Assembly: GCF_003217095.1 (NCBI RefSeq)
Contig: NZ_QJSR01000002.1
Location: 186,001-250,000, forward strand
DNA: 64,000 nt
Source: Rhizobium sp. PP-CC-3A-592
GTDB taxonomy: Bacteria; Pseudomonadota; Alphaproteobacteria; Rhizobiales; Rhizobiaceae
Reading direction: 5' to 3'
Shown here: in pieces, positions 17,156 to 26,676 of the stretch
Layout of the letters: each line of letters starts with the position of its first letter
Numbering within the stretch: position 1 is the stretch's first letter
The notes under the pieces: generated by a model
The model's input: only the letters and a program-made list of their open reading frames with translations
Told to the model about the DNA's origin: nothing
Database searches by the model: none
Made by a program: the position numbers and the translations under genes

Positions 17156-18559
17156 ATGGCGAACATTTCCTCTCCCGTCTCCGAGCCCCATGCCGAACCC
17201 AGCGTCATGGCGCGTGCCCTGAAGGAAGCCTTCTTCGCAGGCCTCGTCTCGCTCGGCCTTTTCTGCCTCTTCGTCGGCGTCGAGACCTATCAGAATATCA
17301 ACAACGAGCTCGTCTGGCGCATGCGCTGGGGCCTGCTCGCGGTGTTCGTGGGGGTCGCGGCCGTCGGTCGCTTCCTCAACGTCGCCTTCATCCGGCCGGC
17401 GCTCGACAAGCGCAAGCTGGCGAAAGCCAAGAGCGGCATCCTCGATGTTTCCGAGGACAAGGGCTTCTTTCACCGCCACTTCCTGAAGATCGCGCTGATC
17501 GCGCTGCTGATCTATCCGCCGGTCTCGGTCATGCTGCGCGGCGTCCAGGGCTCGCTGCTGCTGGTCGACAATTTCGGCATCCAGATCCTGATCTACGTCA
17601 TGCTGGCCTGGGGCCTGAACATCGTGGTCGGCCTCGCAGGCCTGCTCGATCTCGGCTATGTCGCCTTCTATGCCGTCGGCGCCTATTCCTACGCGCTGCT
17701 GTCCACCCATTTCGGCCTGTCCTTCTGGGTGCTCCTGCCGCTGGCGGGCATTTTCGCCGCTCTCTGGGGTATCATTCTCGGCTTCCCGGTCCTGCGTCTG
17801 CGGGGCGACTATCTCGCCATCGTGACGCTCGCCTTCGGCGAAATCATTAGGCTGGTGCTGATCAACTGGACGGAAGTGACGAAGGGGACCTTCGGGATCT
17901 CGGGCATCGCCAAGGCCTCGATCTTCGGCATCTGGTCGTTCGACGTCGGGTCGCCCTCCAACTTCGCCAAGTCCTTCGGCCTGCCGATGTCGTCGGCCTA
18001 CTACAAGATCTTCCTGTTCTACGTGATCCTGCTGCTCTGCATGCTCACCGCCTACGTCACGATCCGCCTGCGCCGTATGCCGATCGGCCGTGCCTGGGAA
18101 GCGCTGCGCGAGGATGAGATCGCCTGCCGCTCGCTCGGCATCAATACGGTCACGACCAAGCTGACCGCCTTTGCCACGGGCGCCATGTTCGGCGGCTTTG
18201 CCGGCTCGTTCTTCGCCGCCCGCCAGGGCTTCGTGTCGCCGGAGAGCTTCGTGTTCATCGAGTCCGCCGTCATCCTCGCCATCGTCGTCCTCGGCGGCAT
18301 GGGATCGCTGACCGGCATCGCGATTGCCGCGGTCGTTATGGTCGGCGGCACCGAGCTGCTGCGTGAAATGAACTTCCTCAAGGTCGTCTTCGGCCCAGAC
18401 TTTACCCCGGAACTCTATCGCATGCTGATCTTCGGTCTCGCCATGGTGGTCGTGATGCTGTTCAAGCCACGTGGCTTCGTCGGCTCCCGCGCACCGTCGG
18501 CCTTCCTCCACACCCGCAAGAACGTGTCGGGAAGCTTTACCAAGGAAGGGCACGGCTGA
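17156..18559 (+). CDS. livM: Branched-chain amino acid ABC transporter permease LivM
   Basis: A 467-residue inner-membrane permease, the second membrane subunit paired with LivH. It has the LivM signature AWGLNIVVGLAGLLDLGYVAFYAVGAYSYALL and the cytoplasmic loop AWEALREDEIACRSLGIN that couples to LivG/LivF. The N-terminal 110 residues form an extra segment with two to three helices (SLGLFCLFVGVETY, RWGLLAVFVGVAAVGRFL), seen in longer LivM proteins. It lies tightly between livH (4 bp) and livG (stop and start overlap by one base). Confidence 0.93.
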   Translation: MANISSPVSEPHAEPSVMARALKEAFFAGLVSLGLFCLFVGVETYQNINNELVWRMRWGLLAVFVGVAAVGRFLNVAFIRPALDKRKLAKAKSGILDVSEDKGFFHRHFLKIALIALLIYPPVSVMLRGVQGSLLLVDNFGIQILIYVMLAWGLNIVVGLAGLLDLGYVAFYAVGAYSYALLSTHFGLSFWVLLPLAGIFAALWGIILGFPVLRLRGDYLAIVTLAFGEIIRLVLINWTEVTKGTFGISGIAKASIFGIWSFDVGSPSNFAKSFGLPMSSAYYKIFLFYVILLLCMLTAYVTIRLRRMPIGRAWEALREDEIACRSLGINTVTTKLTAFATGAMFGGFAGSFFAARQGFVSPESFVFIESAVILAIVVLGGMGSLTGIAIAAVVMVGGTELLREMNFLKVVFGPDFTPELYRMLIFGLAMVVVMLFKPRGFVGSRAPSAFLHTRKNVSGSFTKEGHG

Positions 18560-19467
18560 TGGTTACGGGAACGGCAACGACAATGTCTAGGGATCCAATC
18601 CTCAAGGTCGAACATCTCTCCATGCGCTTTGGCGGCCTGATGGCCATCAACGATTTCTCGTTCGAAGCGACGCGCGGCGAGATCACCGCGCTCATCGGCC
18701 CGAACGGGGCCGGCAAGACCACCGTGTTCAACTGCATCACCGGCTTCTACAAGCCGACCATGGGCATGATCACGATGCGGCAAAAGAGCGGCAAGGAGTT
18801 CCTGCTGGAGCGCCTGCCGGACTTCGAGATCACCAAGCGGGCAAAGGTTGCCCGCACCTTCCAGAACATCCGTCTTTTCTCGGGCCTGACGGTGCTGGAA
18901 AACCTGCTGGTCGCGCAGCACAATGCGCTGATGCGCGCATCGGGCTACACGATCCTCGGCCTGTTCGGCTTCCCCGCCTACAAGAAGGCGTCGCTCGCCA
19001 GCATCGAGCTTGCGAAATACTGGCTCGACAAGGCGTCGCTGACCGACCGAGCCGACGATCCAGCCGGCGATCTGCCCTACGGTGCCCAGCGCCGTCTGGA
19101 AATCGCCCGTGCGATGTGCACCCAGCCGGAGCTTCTGTGCCTGGACGAGCCGGCAGCCGGTCTCAACCCGCGCGAGTCGCTGGCGCTCAACACGCTGCTG
19201 CGCGACATCCGCACCGACACCGGCACGTCGATCCTGCTGATCGAGCACGACATGTCCGTGGTCATGGAAATCTCCGACCACGTCGTCGTTCTGGAGTACG
19301 GACAGAAGATCTCGGACGGCAATCCGCAATTCGTACAGAACGACCCGAAGGTCATCGCGGCCTATCTCGGCGTCGAGGATGATGAGGTCGACGAGGTGAT
19401 CGCGGAAGTAGAAGAGGTTGCGGCAACGGTCGGTCACGGTACCGGCAGCACGGGAGAGCGCCCATGA
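18559..19467 (+). CDS. livG: Branched-chain amino acid ABC transporter ATP-binding protein LivG
   Basis: A 302-residue ATPase subunit. Walker A is GPNGAGKTT, the Q-loop lies near ARTFQNIRLFSGLTVLEN, the signature is DLPYGAQRRLEIAR (a Y in place of the usual S, as in the Liv family), and Walker B is LLCLDEPAAGLN. The D-loop and switch histidine are in LIEHDMSVVME. Compared with the 255-residue E. coli protein it carries an acidic C-terminal tail (EDDEVDEVIAEVEEVAATVG). The start overlaps the livM stop. An ATG 24 bp inside (MSRDPILKVE) is a possible shorter start. Confidence 0.92.
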   Translation: MVTGTATTMSRDPILKVEHLSMRFGGLMAINDFSFEATRGEITALIGPNGAGKTTVFNCITGFYKPTMGMITMRQKSGKEFLLERLPDFEITKRAKVARTFQNIRLFSGLTVLENLLVAQHNALMRASGYTILGLFGFPAYKKASLASIELAKYWLDKASLTDRADDPAGDLPYGAQRRLEIARAMCTQPELLCLDEPAAGLNPRESLALNTLLRDIRTDTGTSILLIEHDMSVVMEISDHVVVLEYGQKISDGNPQFVQNDPKVIAAYLGVEDDEVDEVIAEVEEVAATVGHGTGSTGERP

Positions 19468-20186
19468 GCCCGCTGCTTCACGTCAAGGGCGTCGAGACCT
19501 ATTACGGCAACATCCGGGCGCTCGGCGGCGTCGATGTCGTCGTGGAACCCGGCGAGATCGTCTGCATGATCGGCGCCAACGGCGCCGGCAAGTCGACGCT
19601 GATGATGACCATCTGCGGCAGCCCGCAGGCGCGCACCGGTTCGGTCATCTTCGACGGTCAGGACATCACCCGCATGCCGACCCACGAGATCGCCCGGCTG
19701 CGCATCGCACAGTCGCCCGAGGGCCGGCGCATCTTTCCGCGCATGACGGTCTATGAAAACCTGCAGATGGGGGCGAGCCTCGACAACCTCAAATATTTCA
19801 ACGAGGATATCGAGAAGATCTTCACGCTGTTTCCCCGGTTGAAGGAGCGCCAGTCGCAGCGCGGCGGCACGCTTTCGGGCGGCGAGCAGCAGATGCTGTC
19901 GATCGGCCGCGCGCTGATGGCCCGTCCGAAACTCCTTCTTCTCGACGAGCCGTCGCTGGGCCTTGCGCCGCTGATCGTCAAGGGCATCTTTGCTGCGATC
20001 AAGAAGCTGAACGAGGAAGAGGGGCTGACCGTGTTTCTCGTCGAGCAGAACGCGTTCGCCGCGCTCAAGCTGTCGCATCGCGGCTACGTCATGGTCAACG
20101 GACAGGTGACGATGAGCGGCGGCGGCCGGGAATTGCTGGCCAATCCGGAAGTGCGCGCCGCCTATCTCGAAGGCGGGCACCATTGA
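19464..20186 (+). CDS. livF: Branched-chain amino acid ABC transporter ATP-binding protein LivF
   Basis: A 240-residue ATPase, partner of LivG. Walker A is GANGAGKST, Q-loop IAQSPEGRRIFPRMTVYENLQ, signature TLSGGEQQMLSIGRAL, Walker B LLLLDEPSLGLAP, H-loop VFLVEQNAFAALKL. Length matches E. coli LivF (237). The ATG overlaps the livG stop by 4 bp (ATGA), so translational coupling is likely. It drives inward transport together with livHMG. The substrate-binding protein gene lies about 500 bp downstream. Confidence 0.93.
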   Translation: MSPLLHVKGVETYYGNIRALGGVDVVVEPGEIVCMIGANGAGKSTLMMTICGSPQARTGSVIFDGQDITRMPTHEIARLRIAQSPEGRRIFPRMTVYENLQMGASLDNLKYFNEDIEKIFTLFPRLKERQSQRGGTLSGGEQQMLSIGRALMARPKLLLLDEPSLGLAPLIVKGIFAAIKKLNEEEGLTVFLVEQNAFAALKLSHRGYVMVNGQVTMSGGGRELLANPEVRAAYLEGGHH

Positions 20187-20225
20187 GCGCCGCTTCCTTC
20201 ATCCCTTTCATCGGGAGTTTCTGAC

Positions 20226-20570
20226 ATGCAGGGCATTCTTCACGAAGAGCCTTCTATCCTTCAGTTCATGCTGATCACCTGCGTGCTCGGCGGTTGGACC
20301 GCCTGGCGCACGGGCAAGAGCGTCGCGGACGGCTGGCAGACCTATACGACCGTCGTGGTCTACACGCTGCTGCTCGGTCTCGGCATCCGTTTCGTGCATC
20401 ACGCACTGTTCAACGGCACGATGTTCAGCCTGCACTACTACGTCGTGGACACGATCATTCTTTTGCTGTTTTCTACCGCTGGGTTCCGTTTCTACCGGAC
20501 ACGCCAAATGGTCAGCAGCTACTACTGGCTTTACGAGAAGGCATCGCCTTTCTCGTGGAAGAATAAATAA
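20226..20570 (+). CDS. DUF6867 family small membrane protein of the liv operon
   Basis: A 114-residue protein with three hydrophobic segments (about residues 14-30, 42-60 and 70-88), recognised as the DUF6867 type that accompanies liv genes in Rhizobiales. It has a C-terminal [23 protein letters not shown]. The gene sits 39 bp after livF in the same direction, with TTTCTGAC-type spacing and a modest ribosome-binding site. Function is unknown. Because it is conserved with the transporter it may assist its assembly or regulation, but nothing in the sequence proves it. Confidence 0.78.
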   Translation: MQGILHEEPSILQFMLITCVLGGWTAWRTGKSVADGWQTYTTVVVYTLLLGLGIRFVHHALFNGTMFSLHYYVVDTIILLLFSTAGFRFYRTRQMVSSYYWLYEKASPFSWKNK

Positions 20571-20683
20571 TAAAGGGAACAGCCGCAGGCGCATCGCCTC
20601 GGCCACAACGAACACCGGCGCAGTCAGAGTGGGAACTGCGTTGGCTATGGCAACAGACCCGCTTGAAAATTGGGAGTTACAGG

Positions 20684-21799
20684 ATGAAGAAGTCACTTTT
20701 GTCGGCTGTTGCGCTGACGGCGATGGTCGCGTTCAGCGGCCAGGCCTGGGCGGACATCACGATCGCTGTTGCCGGTCCGCTGACCGGCCCGAACGCCGCT
20801 TTCGGCGCGCAGCTCCAGAAGGGTGCCGAACAGGCAGCCGCTGACATCAACGCCGCCGGCGGCATCAACGGCGAGCAGATCAAGATCGTTCTCGGCGACG
20901 ACGTGTCCGACCCGAAGCAGGGCATCTCCGTTGCCAACAAGTTCGTTGCCGACGGCGTGAAGTACGTCATCGGTCACTTCAACTCGGGCGTTTCGATCCC
21001 CGCGTCGGAAGTCTATGCCGAAAACGGCATTCTCGAAATCACGCCGGCTGCAACCAACCCGGTGTTCACCGAGCGCGGCCTCTGGAACACGTTCCGCACC
21101 TGCGGCCGTGACGACCAGCAGGGCGGCGTTGCCGGCGCGTACCTTGCCGAAAAGTTCAAGGACGCCAAGGTCGCCGTCATTCATGACAAGACGCCTTACG
21201 GTCAGGGCCTTGCCGACGAAACCAAGAAGGCGATGAACGCTGCCGGCATGACGGAAGTCCTGTACGAAGGCGTCAACACCGGCGACAAGGACTTCTCGGC
21301 CCTCATCGCCAAGATGAAGGAAGCCGGCGTCTCGATCATCTACTGGGGCGGTCTCCACACCGAAGCCGGCCTGATCATCCGCCAGTCGGCCGACCAGGGC
21401 CTCAAGGCCACGCTCGTCTCGGGTGACGGCATCGTCTCCAACGAACTGGCCTCGATTGCCGGCGACGCCGTTGCCGGCACGCTCAACACCTTCGGCCCCG
21501 ATCCGACGCTCCGCCCGGAGAACAAGGAACTGGTCGAGAAGTTCAAGACTGCCGGCTTCAACCCGGAGGCCTACACGCTCTACTCCTACGCCGCCCTGCA
21601 GACGATCGCAGAAGCCGCCAAGGCTGCCGGCTCCATCGATTCCGAAACCGTCGCAACGGCAATGAAGGAAAAGGGCCCGTTCAAGACCGTTCTCGGCGAC
21701 ATGTCCTTCGACGAAAAGGGCGACCCGAAGCTTCCCGGCTACATCATGTACGAGTGGAAGAAGGGCCCGGACGGCAAGTACAGCTATTTCCCGCAGTAA
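20684..21799 (+). CDS. livK: Branched-chain amino acid ABC transporter substrate-binding protein (LivK type)
   Basis: A 371-residue periplasmic binding protein. The signal peptide is [19 protein letters not shown], cleaved near AWA/D. The mature protein starts [17 protein letters not shown], the canonical Liv-family opening, and contains the [19 protein letters not shown] and [10 protein letters not shown] substrate-site loops. I chose ATG 20684 because GGGAG lies about 8 bases upstream and the signal peptide begins there. An in-frame ATG at 20663 is not needed. The codon usage is strongly biased to preferred codons, consistent with high expression. A strong terminator follows. It delivers amino acids to LivHM. 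Confidence 0.93.
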   Translation: MKKSLLSAVALTAMVAFSGQAWADITIAVAGPLTGPNAAFGAQLQKGAEQAAADINAAGGINGEQIKIVLGDDVSDPKQGISVANKFVADGVKYVIGHFNSGVSIPASEVYAENGILEITPAATNPVFTERGLWNTFRTCGRDDQQGGVAGAYLAEKFKDAKVAVIHDKTPYGQGLADETKKAMNAAGMTEVLYEGVNTGDKDFSALIAKMKEAGVSIIYWGGLHTEAGLIIRQSADQGLKATLVSGDGIVSNELASIAGDAVAGTLNTFGPDPTLRPENKELVEKFKTAGFNPEAYTLYSYAALQTIAEAAKAAGSIDSETVATAMKEKGPFKTVLGDMSFDEKGDPKLPGYIMYEWKKGPDGKYSYFPQ

Positions 21800-21840
21800 T
21801 CACGGCATGACGGCTACGCCGTCGTGTTCGAGACGAGGAG

Positions 21841-21865
21841 AGCCCGGCCCTGTGCCGGGCTTTTC
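21841..21865 (+). terminator. Intrinsic terminator of the liv operon
   Basis: Inverted repeat AGCCCGGC (21841-21848) and GCCGGGCT (21854-21861) with a five-base loop, followed by TTTTCC. It is 41 bp after the livK stop and fits a rho-independent terminator. Confidence 0.82.
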
Positions 21866-21902
21866 CGTGTTTAAGGGTATGGCGGATCGGACTGCGTTTC
21901 AT

Positions 21903-22289
21903 TTAAGACAGTCGGGAGATACCGGCAGATGTCGGCGTGAAGCCGCATGCCCTGTAGAAGGACGTCAGGTGCGGTTCGAAATCGACGTGAAGCCACTGTG
22001 CGCCCCTTTCGCACGCAAGGTCTCGCGCTGTCGTGACCATGCGTCGTGCTATGCCTCGGCGCTGAAGCCGCGGGTGGACGCAGGTGTCGAGGAGAAAGGC
22101 GTGGATACCGCCATCCCATGCTATGTTGACGAAGCCGACAAGTTCCTCTCCATCGTAAGCGCAGACGTGCGCGAGGCTGCGCTGGAGGACGTTCGAGAAA
22201 TCCCGCGTCGGGCTTTCGTTCCATGCCGCGATCCAAAGTGCCGCCATATCTTCCTGGGAGGGGAAGGAATCGATCTGAAGCGTCACCAT
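21903..22289 (-). CDS. GNAT family N-acetyltransferase
   Basis: A 128-residue acetyl-CoA dependent acetyltransferase. The fold is visible as beta strand AYDGEELVGFVNIAWDGGIHAFLLDTCVHPRLQRRGIARRMVTTA, containing the acetyl-CoA motif Q/R-x-x-G-x-A in LQRRGIARRMV. The ending FEPHLTSFYRACGFTPT is typical of the GNAT C-terminus. I chose the ATG at 22289 because GGAG lies upstream at good spacing. The ATG five codons earlier overlaps that site. Substrate is unknown. It is convergent with livK and lies between it and the two-component genes. Confidence 0.84.
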   Translation of the reverse strand: MVTLQIDSFPSQEDMAALWIAAWNESPTRDFSNVLQRSLAHVCAYDGEELVGFVNIAWDGGIHAFLLDTCVHPRLQRRGIARRMVTTARDLACERGAQWLHVDFEPHLTSFYRACGFTPTSAGISRLS

Positions 22290-22321
22290 AGCTGTCTCCT
22301 TCATGGTGGAGCGAGGGCAAC

Positions 22322-23236
22322 TTACGACCTGATCAGAGCATTCGTTGCCTTCACTGCGGCCGACGCCCGGTTTTCCACGCCCAGCTTCACATAGATCTGC
22401 TCGAGGTGTTTGTTGACGGTGCGGGCGGAGAGGCCGAGGATTTCGGCGATGTCTCGGTTGGATTTGCCCTTGGCGATCCAGACGAGGACTTCCGCTTCGC
22501 GCATCGTCAGGGAGAAATGCCGGCGCAGGGCTTCCTCGTCGGTGGTCTGGCTGACGGCGGTGAGGCGGAACAGGTATTCGTCGCTGCCGATGGTGCCGAG
22601 GAAGGCGAGTTGCAGAACGGGTATGCCGGCATTTTCTATGATCAAGGGAGCGTCCTTGCCAAACGTGCGGTCGCGCAGGAAGAGGGCGATCTGGTCTGAG
22701 ACGGCGTCCAGCCCGTCCTCCGAACCTATAGCGGTATCGACCAGCCGGGTCGCCTGGGGCGTCGACCAGTGCAGAGCGCCATTGCCGCGCACAGCGAGCA
22801 GATGCCGGCCGGCCGCATCCAGTGCGACGCGGGCGCTCTGGGTGGAGCGGGCGTTGCCGAGGTGGACGCGGATGCGGGCGCGCAGTTCATCGATGTTGAT
22901 GGGTTTGGAGAGGTAATCCACGCCGCCGGATTCGAGCGCGTGCACGATGTGCTCGGTCTCCGTCAGCCCGGTCATGAAGATCACAGGCACGGGGGCGATG
23001 TCGGCAAGCGCCTTCAGTCGCCGGCAGGTGTCGAATCCGTCCATCTCCGGCATGACGGCGTCCATCAGCACGATGTCGGGCGTGATCTTGTCGACGACCT
23101 TCAGGGCTGCCGGGCCGGAGGTGGCGATCAGCACGGAGAAGCCGGATTGCTCCAGCGCATCGGTGAGGAAGCCGAGGGTTTCCGGGCTGTCGTCGACGAT
23201 CAAAACGATGTCGCGGGGGCGGGGGGCGTCACTCAC
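22322..23236 (-). CDS. NarL/LuxR-type response regulator
   Basis: A 304-residue transcription factor with a receiver (acidic D15/D16, phospho-acceptor D59 in IVLMDAVMPEMDG, T in FMTG, K in LSKPI) and a C-terminal LuxR helix-turn-helix (about residues 243-304: LTMREAEVLVWIAKGKSNRDIAEILGLSARTVNKHLEQIYVKLGV). A middle region of about 110 residues is unusually long for a NarL-type protein. Its ATG overlaps the stop of the hybrid kinase gene by 4 bp, so it is the obvious partner. A 7-2-7 palindrome typical of NarL-class binding lies in front of urtA, which makes urea genes the likely target (inference). Confidence 0.9.
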   Translation of the reverse strand: MSDAPRPRDIVLIVDDSPETLGFLTDALEQSGFSVLIATSGPAALKVVDKITPDIVLMDAVMPEMDGFDTCRRLKALADIAPVPVIFMTGLTETEHIVHALESGGVDYLSKPINIDELRARIRVHLGNARSTQSARVALDAAGRHLLAVRGNGALHWSTPQATRLVDTAIGSEDGLDAVSDQIALFLRDRTFGKDAPLIIENAGIPVLQLAFLGTIGSDEYLFRLTAVSQTTDEEALRRHFSLTMREAEVLVWIAKGKSNRDIAEILGLSARTVNKHLEQIYVKLGVENRASAAVKATNALIRS

Positions 23237-26200
23237 CGGTGGTCTCCTTCCGGCGGCGGGTCGCTTCGCACGGCGGCGGTTTCGAGGAAGGTGGCGTAGC
23301 CGGCCATGTCGAAGGCCTGGACATAGGCACGCGCGGCGTCGGCAAAGGGCAGGTGGGCCGCGTCGCGCGCGAGCTCGGCGAGCTTGGCCTCGATGCCTCT
23401 GATATAGCCGATTTCGCCCAGCCGGATCAGCTCCTCGATATGGGATGCTTCGGGCACGAGGATGGGCTGGGGTTCTGCGGTGTCGGTTGGCGGTGCGGGG
23501 ACATCATGCGTCCATTCGAGGCCGAGATTGACCGCGATCTTGTCCCGGAGCTGGCGGATGACGAAGGGCTTGGCGAGTGTATCGTCGTGGCCGGTGTGCT
23601 GGCTGGCCAGACTGCCATCGCCAATATTGGCCGACAGCATGATGATGGGCGCCGTCTGCCCATGCTCGCGCAGGCGCGAGACCAGTTGCCAGCCGCTCAT
23701 GCCGGGCATGGAGATATCGACCAGAAACAGATCGGGCTCGATGCCCTCGATCAGCGTCAGGCATTCGGCGCCGCCAATGGCGGTGAGGACGACGAAGTCG
23801 AGCGGGATCAGCACCTCGCGCATCAATTCGCGGTGATCCTCGTTATCGTCAACCACGACGATGGTGCGGCGCGGGCCGGCATAGCCGGTGACTTCCAGTT
23901 GGGGCGGGGGAACGGCGGCGGGCCGGGCAACAGTCGACAGCATCAGCCGGACACGAAACGTCGAGCCCTTGTCGCGCTCGCTCGTCACCAGAATTTCGCC
24001 GCCCAGCGTCTCCGTCAGGAGACGGGTGATCGTGAGGCCGAGGCCGAGGCCCGGCATGGGGCGGATCGTTTCGGCTTCGCCGCGCTGGAACGGCTCGAAG
24101 ATGCGCGGGCGGTCGGCCTCCGAAATCCCGCGGCCGGTGTCGGTCACGGTGAAGGTCGCGACCTGGCTGCGATAGGCGACCTCGAAGCGCACGACACCAC
24201 GATCGGTGAACTTGACGGCGTTCGACAGCAGATTGACGAGGATCTGGCGCAGGCGCTTCTCGTCGGTGCGCACGTGCGTCGGCAGGCCGGGCGCCCGGAT
24301 ATGCTCGAAGGCGAGACCCTTGGCCTGGGCCTGCGGGCGGAACATATCGACGATCTGGTCGAGAAAATCCTGGATATTGATCTCGTTGGAGAACACCTGC
24401 AGCCGGCCGGCCTCGATGCGGGAGATGTCCAGCAGGCCGTCGATGAGGCCCGAGAGATGATCCGCACTGCGCTTGATGACGCGGATGGCCGCCTGCCGGG
24501 GGGCGGGAATGGTCTCGTCACGCTCGAGGATCTGGGCATAGCCCATGACGGCGTTGAGCGGCGTGCGCAACTCGTGGCTGAGGCCGACGACATAACGGCT
24601 CTTGGCGCGGTTGGCGGCCTCGGCGGTCTCCTTGGCATATTGCAGGGCGGCGTCGGTCTTCTTGTGGGCGGCGATCTCCTTGAGGAGCAGGGTGTTCTGG
24701 CGGGACGATTCCTCCTCTGCCACGAGGCGGCTGTCATGGGCGAGCACATAGAACCAGCAGACGACGCCGGTGACGACGGTGAAGACGAAGAAGACGATGC
24801 CGATGGTGCGGTTGATCACCTCGGCGGCGATCGGCGAGGCGGAGCCGGTCTGGTAGGCGATCATGGCGAGGATGGCGCCGATGGCGGAGACGGCGATGAC
24901 GACGGCGGTGGCATAGCGGCCGAGCCGGCTGGCGAGCGCCGCGACGATGCGTTCGGGCAGGAGCCTGCGGGCAACGGCCGCCGTCTGCGCGTTCAGCCGC
25001 GCATGCGGCTTGCAGATGTCGTGGCAGCGGCTGTCGAGCGAACAGCAGAGCGAACAGATCGGCGCGGCATAGGCCGGGCAATAGGCCATGTCTTCCGGCT
25101 CGAACGGATGCTGGCAGATGGAACAGGTGATCGTGCTCAGGCTCTTCCAATGCGCGCGCGGCTTGCGGGCGAGATAGTAGCGGCCGCGGGTGGCATAGGC
25201 GAGGGCGGGGGAGATGAGGAAGGCAATGAGCGTGACATAGGTCGACAGCGACGCCACGACCGTGCCGAAGAGCCCGAAATGCGCGGCGAGCGCCACGCCG
25301 GCAGAGGTGAACATGGCGCCGAGGCCGACCGGGTTGATATCGTAGAGATGGGCGCGCTTGAACTCGATGCCGGGCGGGGAAAGGCCGAGTGGCTTGTTGA
25401 TGAAGAGATCGGCCGAGAGCGTGCAGAGCCAGGACATGGCGATGATGGAGAACACGCCGAGCGTGGCTTCGAGCAGCTTGTAGATGCCGAACTCCATGAG
25501 GAGCAGGGCGATGGCGACGTTGAACACCAGCCAGACGACGCGGCCGGGATGGCTGTGGGTCAGGCGGGAGAAGAAGTTCGACCAGGCGAGCGAGCCCGCA
25601 TAGGCGTTCATCACGTTGATCTTCAGCTGCGAGACCACCACGAAGGCCGCCATGAGCACGAGGGCGGCCGTGTCGTTGGGGATCATGTAGCCGAAGGCGG
25701 CGAGATACATGCGCGAGGGGTCCGCGGCTTCGCCGGCAGGCACGCCGGTCGACAGCGTGAGAACGGCAAGGAACGAGCCGGCGAGCAGCTTCGGCACGCC
25801 CACCACCACCCATCCTGGACCGGCCAGGAAGACCGCGAAGCGGTGCCGCCACTTCTTTACGCCCTCCGGCGGCAGGAAGCGCAGAAAATCCACCTGTTCG
25901 CCGATCTGCGGCATCAGCGCCAGAATGACGGCAGAGGCGGCGCCGAACTCGATCAGGTCGAAGGGTGCTGCACCGCCGACCTGCGCATTCGAATGGCCGA
26001 TGCCGGCGAAGGCCCGCCAGAGGTCGAACTTCTCCCAGTCCAAAAAGGCGATGAAGAAGAACGGCAGGATGTTGAGCACGATCCAGAAGGGCTGCGTGAT
26101 CAACTGGAAGCGCGAGATGAGCTGGACGCCGTAGATGACGAGCGGGATGACCACGACGGCGCTGATGATGTAGCCGATCCAGAGCGGAATGCCGAAGGCG

Positions 26201-26676
26201 AGGTTCAGCGCGCCGGTCATGATCGATGCCTCGATGGCAAACAGCATGAAGGTGAAGCTGGCATAGATCAGCGAAGTGATGGTGGAGCCGATATAGCCGA
26301 AGCTCGCGCCGCGTGTGAGCAGATCGATATCCACGCCGTGGCGGATGGCGTAGCGGCTGATCGGCATGCCGATGACGAGCATGGCGATGGCGGCGGCGAT
26401 GATGGCATAGAACGCGTTCGTCGTGCCGTAGGAGAGGGTGATCGTGCCGCCGATTGCCTCCAGTGCCAGAAAGGAAATCGCGCCGATGGCGGTCTGGGAA
26501 ATGCGGCTTGCCGAAAAGCGCCGGGCGCTCTTGGCGGTGAACCGCAGGGCATAGTCCTCCAGCGTCTGGTCTGCGACCCAGCGATTGTACTCGCGCCGGA
26601 CCGGAATGATGCGCTGCCGGGCTGTCATTTCGAGGTTTTCATGGTGCGGAGCAACATCCTTGTCGGCAAGCGACAT
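23233..26676 (-). CDS. NCS1-type permease fused to hybrid histidine kinase and receiver
   Basis: A 1147-residue sensor. Residues about 20-500 are a polytopic NCS1-like module (12 hydrophobic helices; SLAYGTTNAF- and MPISRYAIRHGVDIDLLTRGASFG-like segments) of the nucleobase/allantoin/thiamine transporter type. Residues 518-555 hold eight cysteines (C518, C521, C533, C541, C544, C545, C551, C555), a likely zinc- or metal-binding knot. Two more helices follow, then a coiled coil and a kinase: H701 in GLSHELRTPLN, N-box VNLLSNAVKFTD, G boxes TDTGRGIS and GLGLGL. A receiver (D987 in LFLVDISMPG) ends the protein. The start could also be ATG 26742. It overlaps the response regulator by 4 bp and is divergent from urtA. 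Confidence 0.88.
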   Translation of the reverse strand: MSLADKDVAPHHENLEMTARQRIIPVRREYNRWVADQTLEDYALRFTAKSARRFSASRISQTAIGAISFLALEAIGGTITLSYGTTNAFYAIIAAAIAMLVIGMPISRYAIRHGVDIDLLTRGASFGYIGSTITSLIYASFTFMLFAIEASIMTGALNLAFGIPLWIGYIISAVVVIPLVIYGVQLISRFQLITQPFWIVLNILPFFFIAFLDWEKFDLWRAFAGIGHSNAQVGGAAPFDLIEFGAASAVILALMPQIGEQVDFLRFLPPEGVKKWRHRFAVFLAGPGWVVVGVPKLLAGSFLAVLTLSTGVPAGEAADPSRMYLAAFGYMIPNDTAALVLMAAFVVVSQLKINVMNAYAGSLAWSNFFSRLTHSHPGRVVWLVFNVAIALLLMEFGIYKLLEATLGVFSIIAMSWLCTLSADLFINKPLGLSPPGIEFKRAHLYDINPVGLGAMFTSAGVALAAHFGLFGTVVASLSTYVTLIAFLISPALAYATRGRYYLARKPRAHWKSLSTITCSICQHPFEPEDMAYCPAYAAPICSLCCSLDSRCHDICKPHARLNAQTAAVARRLLPERIVAALASRLGRYATAVVIAVSAIGAILAMIAYQTGSASPIAAEVINRTIGIVFFVFTVVTGVVCWFYVLAHDSRLVAEEESSRQNTLLLKEIAAHKKTDAALQYAKETAEAANRAKSRYVVGLSHELRTPLNAVMGYAQILERDETIPAPRQAAIRVIKRSADHLSGLIDGLLDISRIEAGRLQVFSNEINIQDFLDQIVDMFRPQAQAKGLAFEHIRAPGLPTHVRTDEKRLRQILVNLLSNAVKFTDRGVVRFEVAYRSQVATFTVTDTGRGISEADRPRIFEPFQRGEAETIRPMPGLGLGLTITRLLTETLGGEILVTSERDKGSTFRVRLMLSTVARPAAVPPPQLEVTGYAGPRRTIVVVDDNEDHRELMREVLIPLDFVVLTAIGGAECLTLIEGIEPDLFLVDISMPGMSGWQLVSRLREHGQTAPIIMLSANIGDGSLASQHTGHDDTLAKPFVIRQLRDKIAVNLGLEWTHDVPAPPTDTAEPQPILVPEASHIEELIRLGEIGYIRGIEAKLAELARDAAHLPFADAARAYVQAFDMAGYATFLETAAVRSDPPPEGDHR

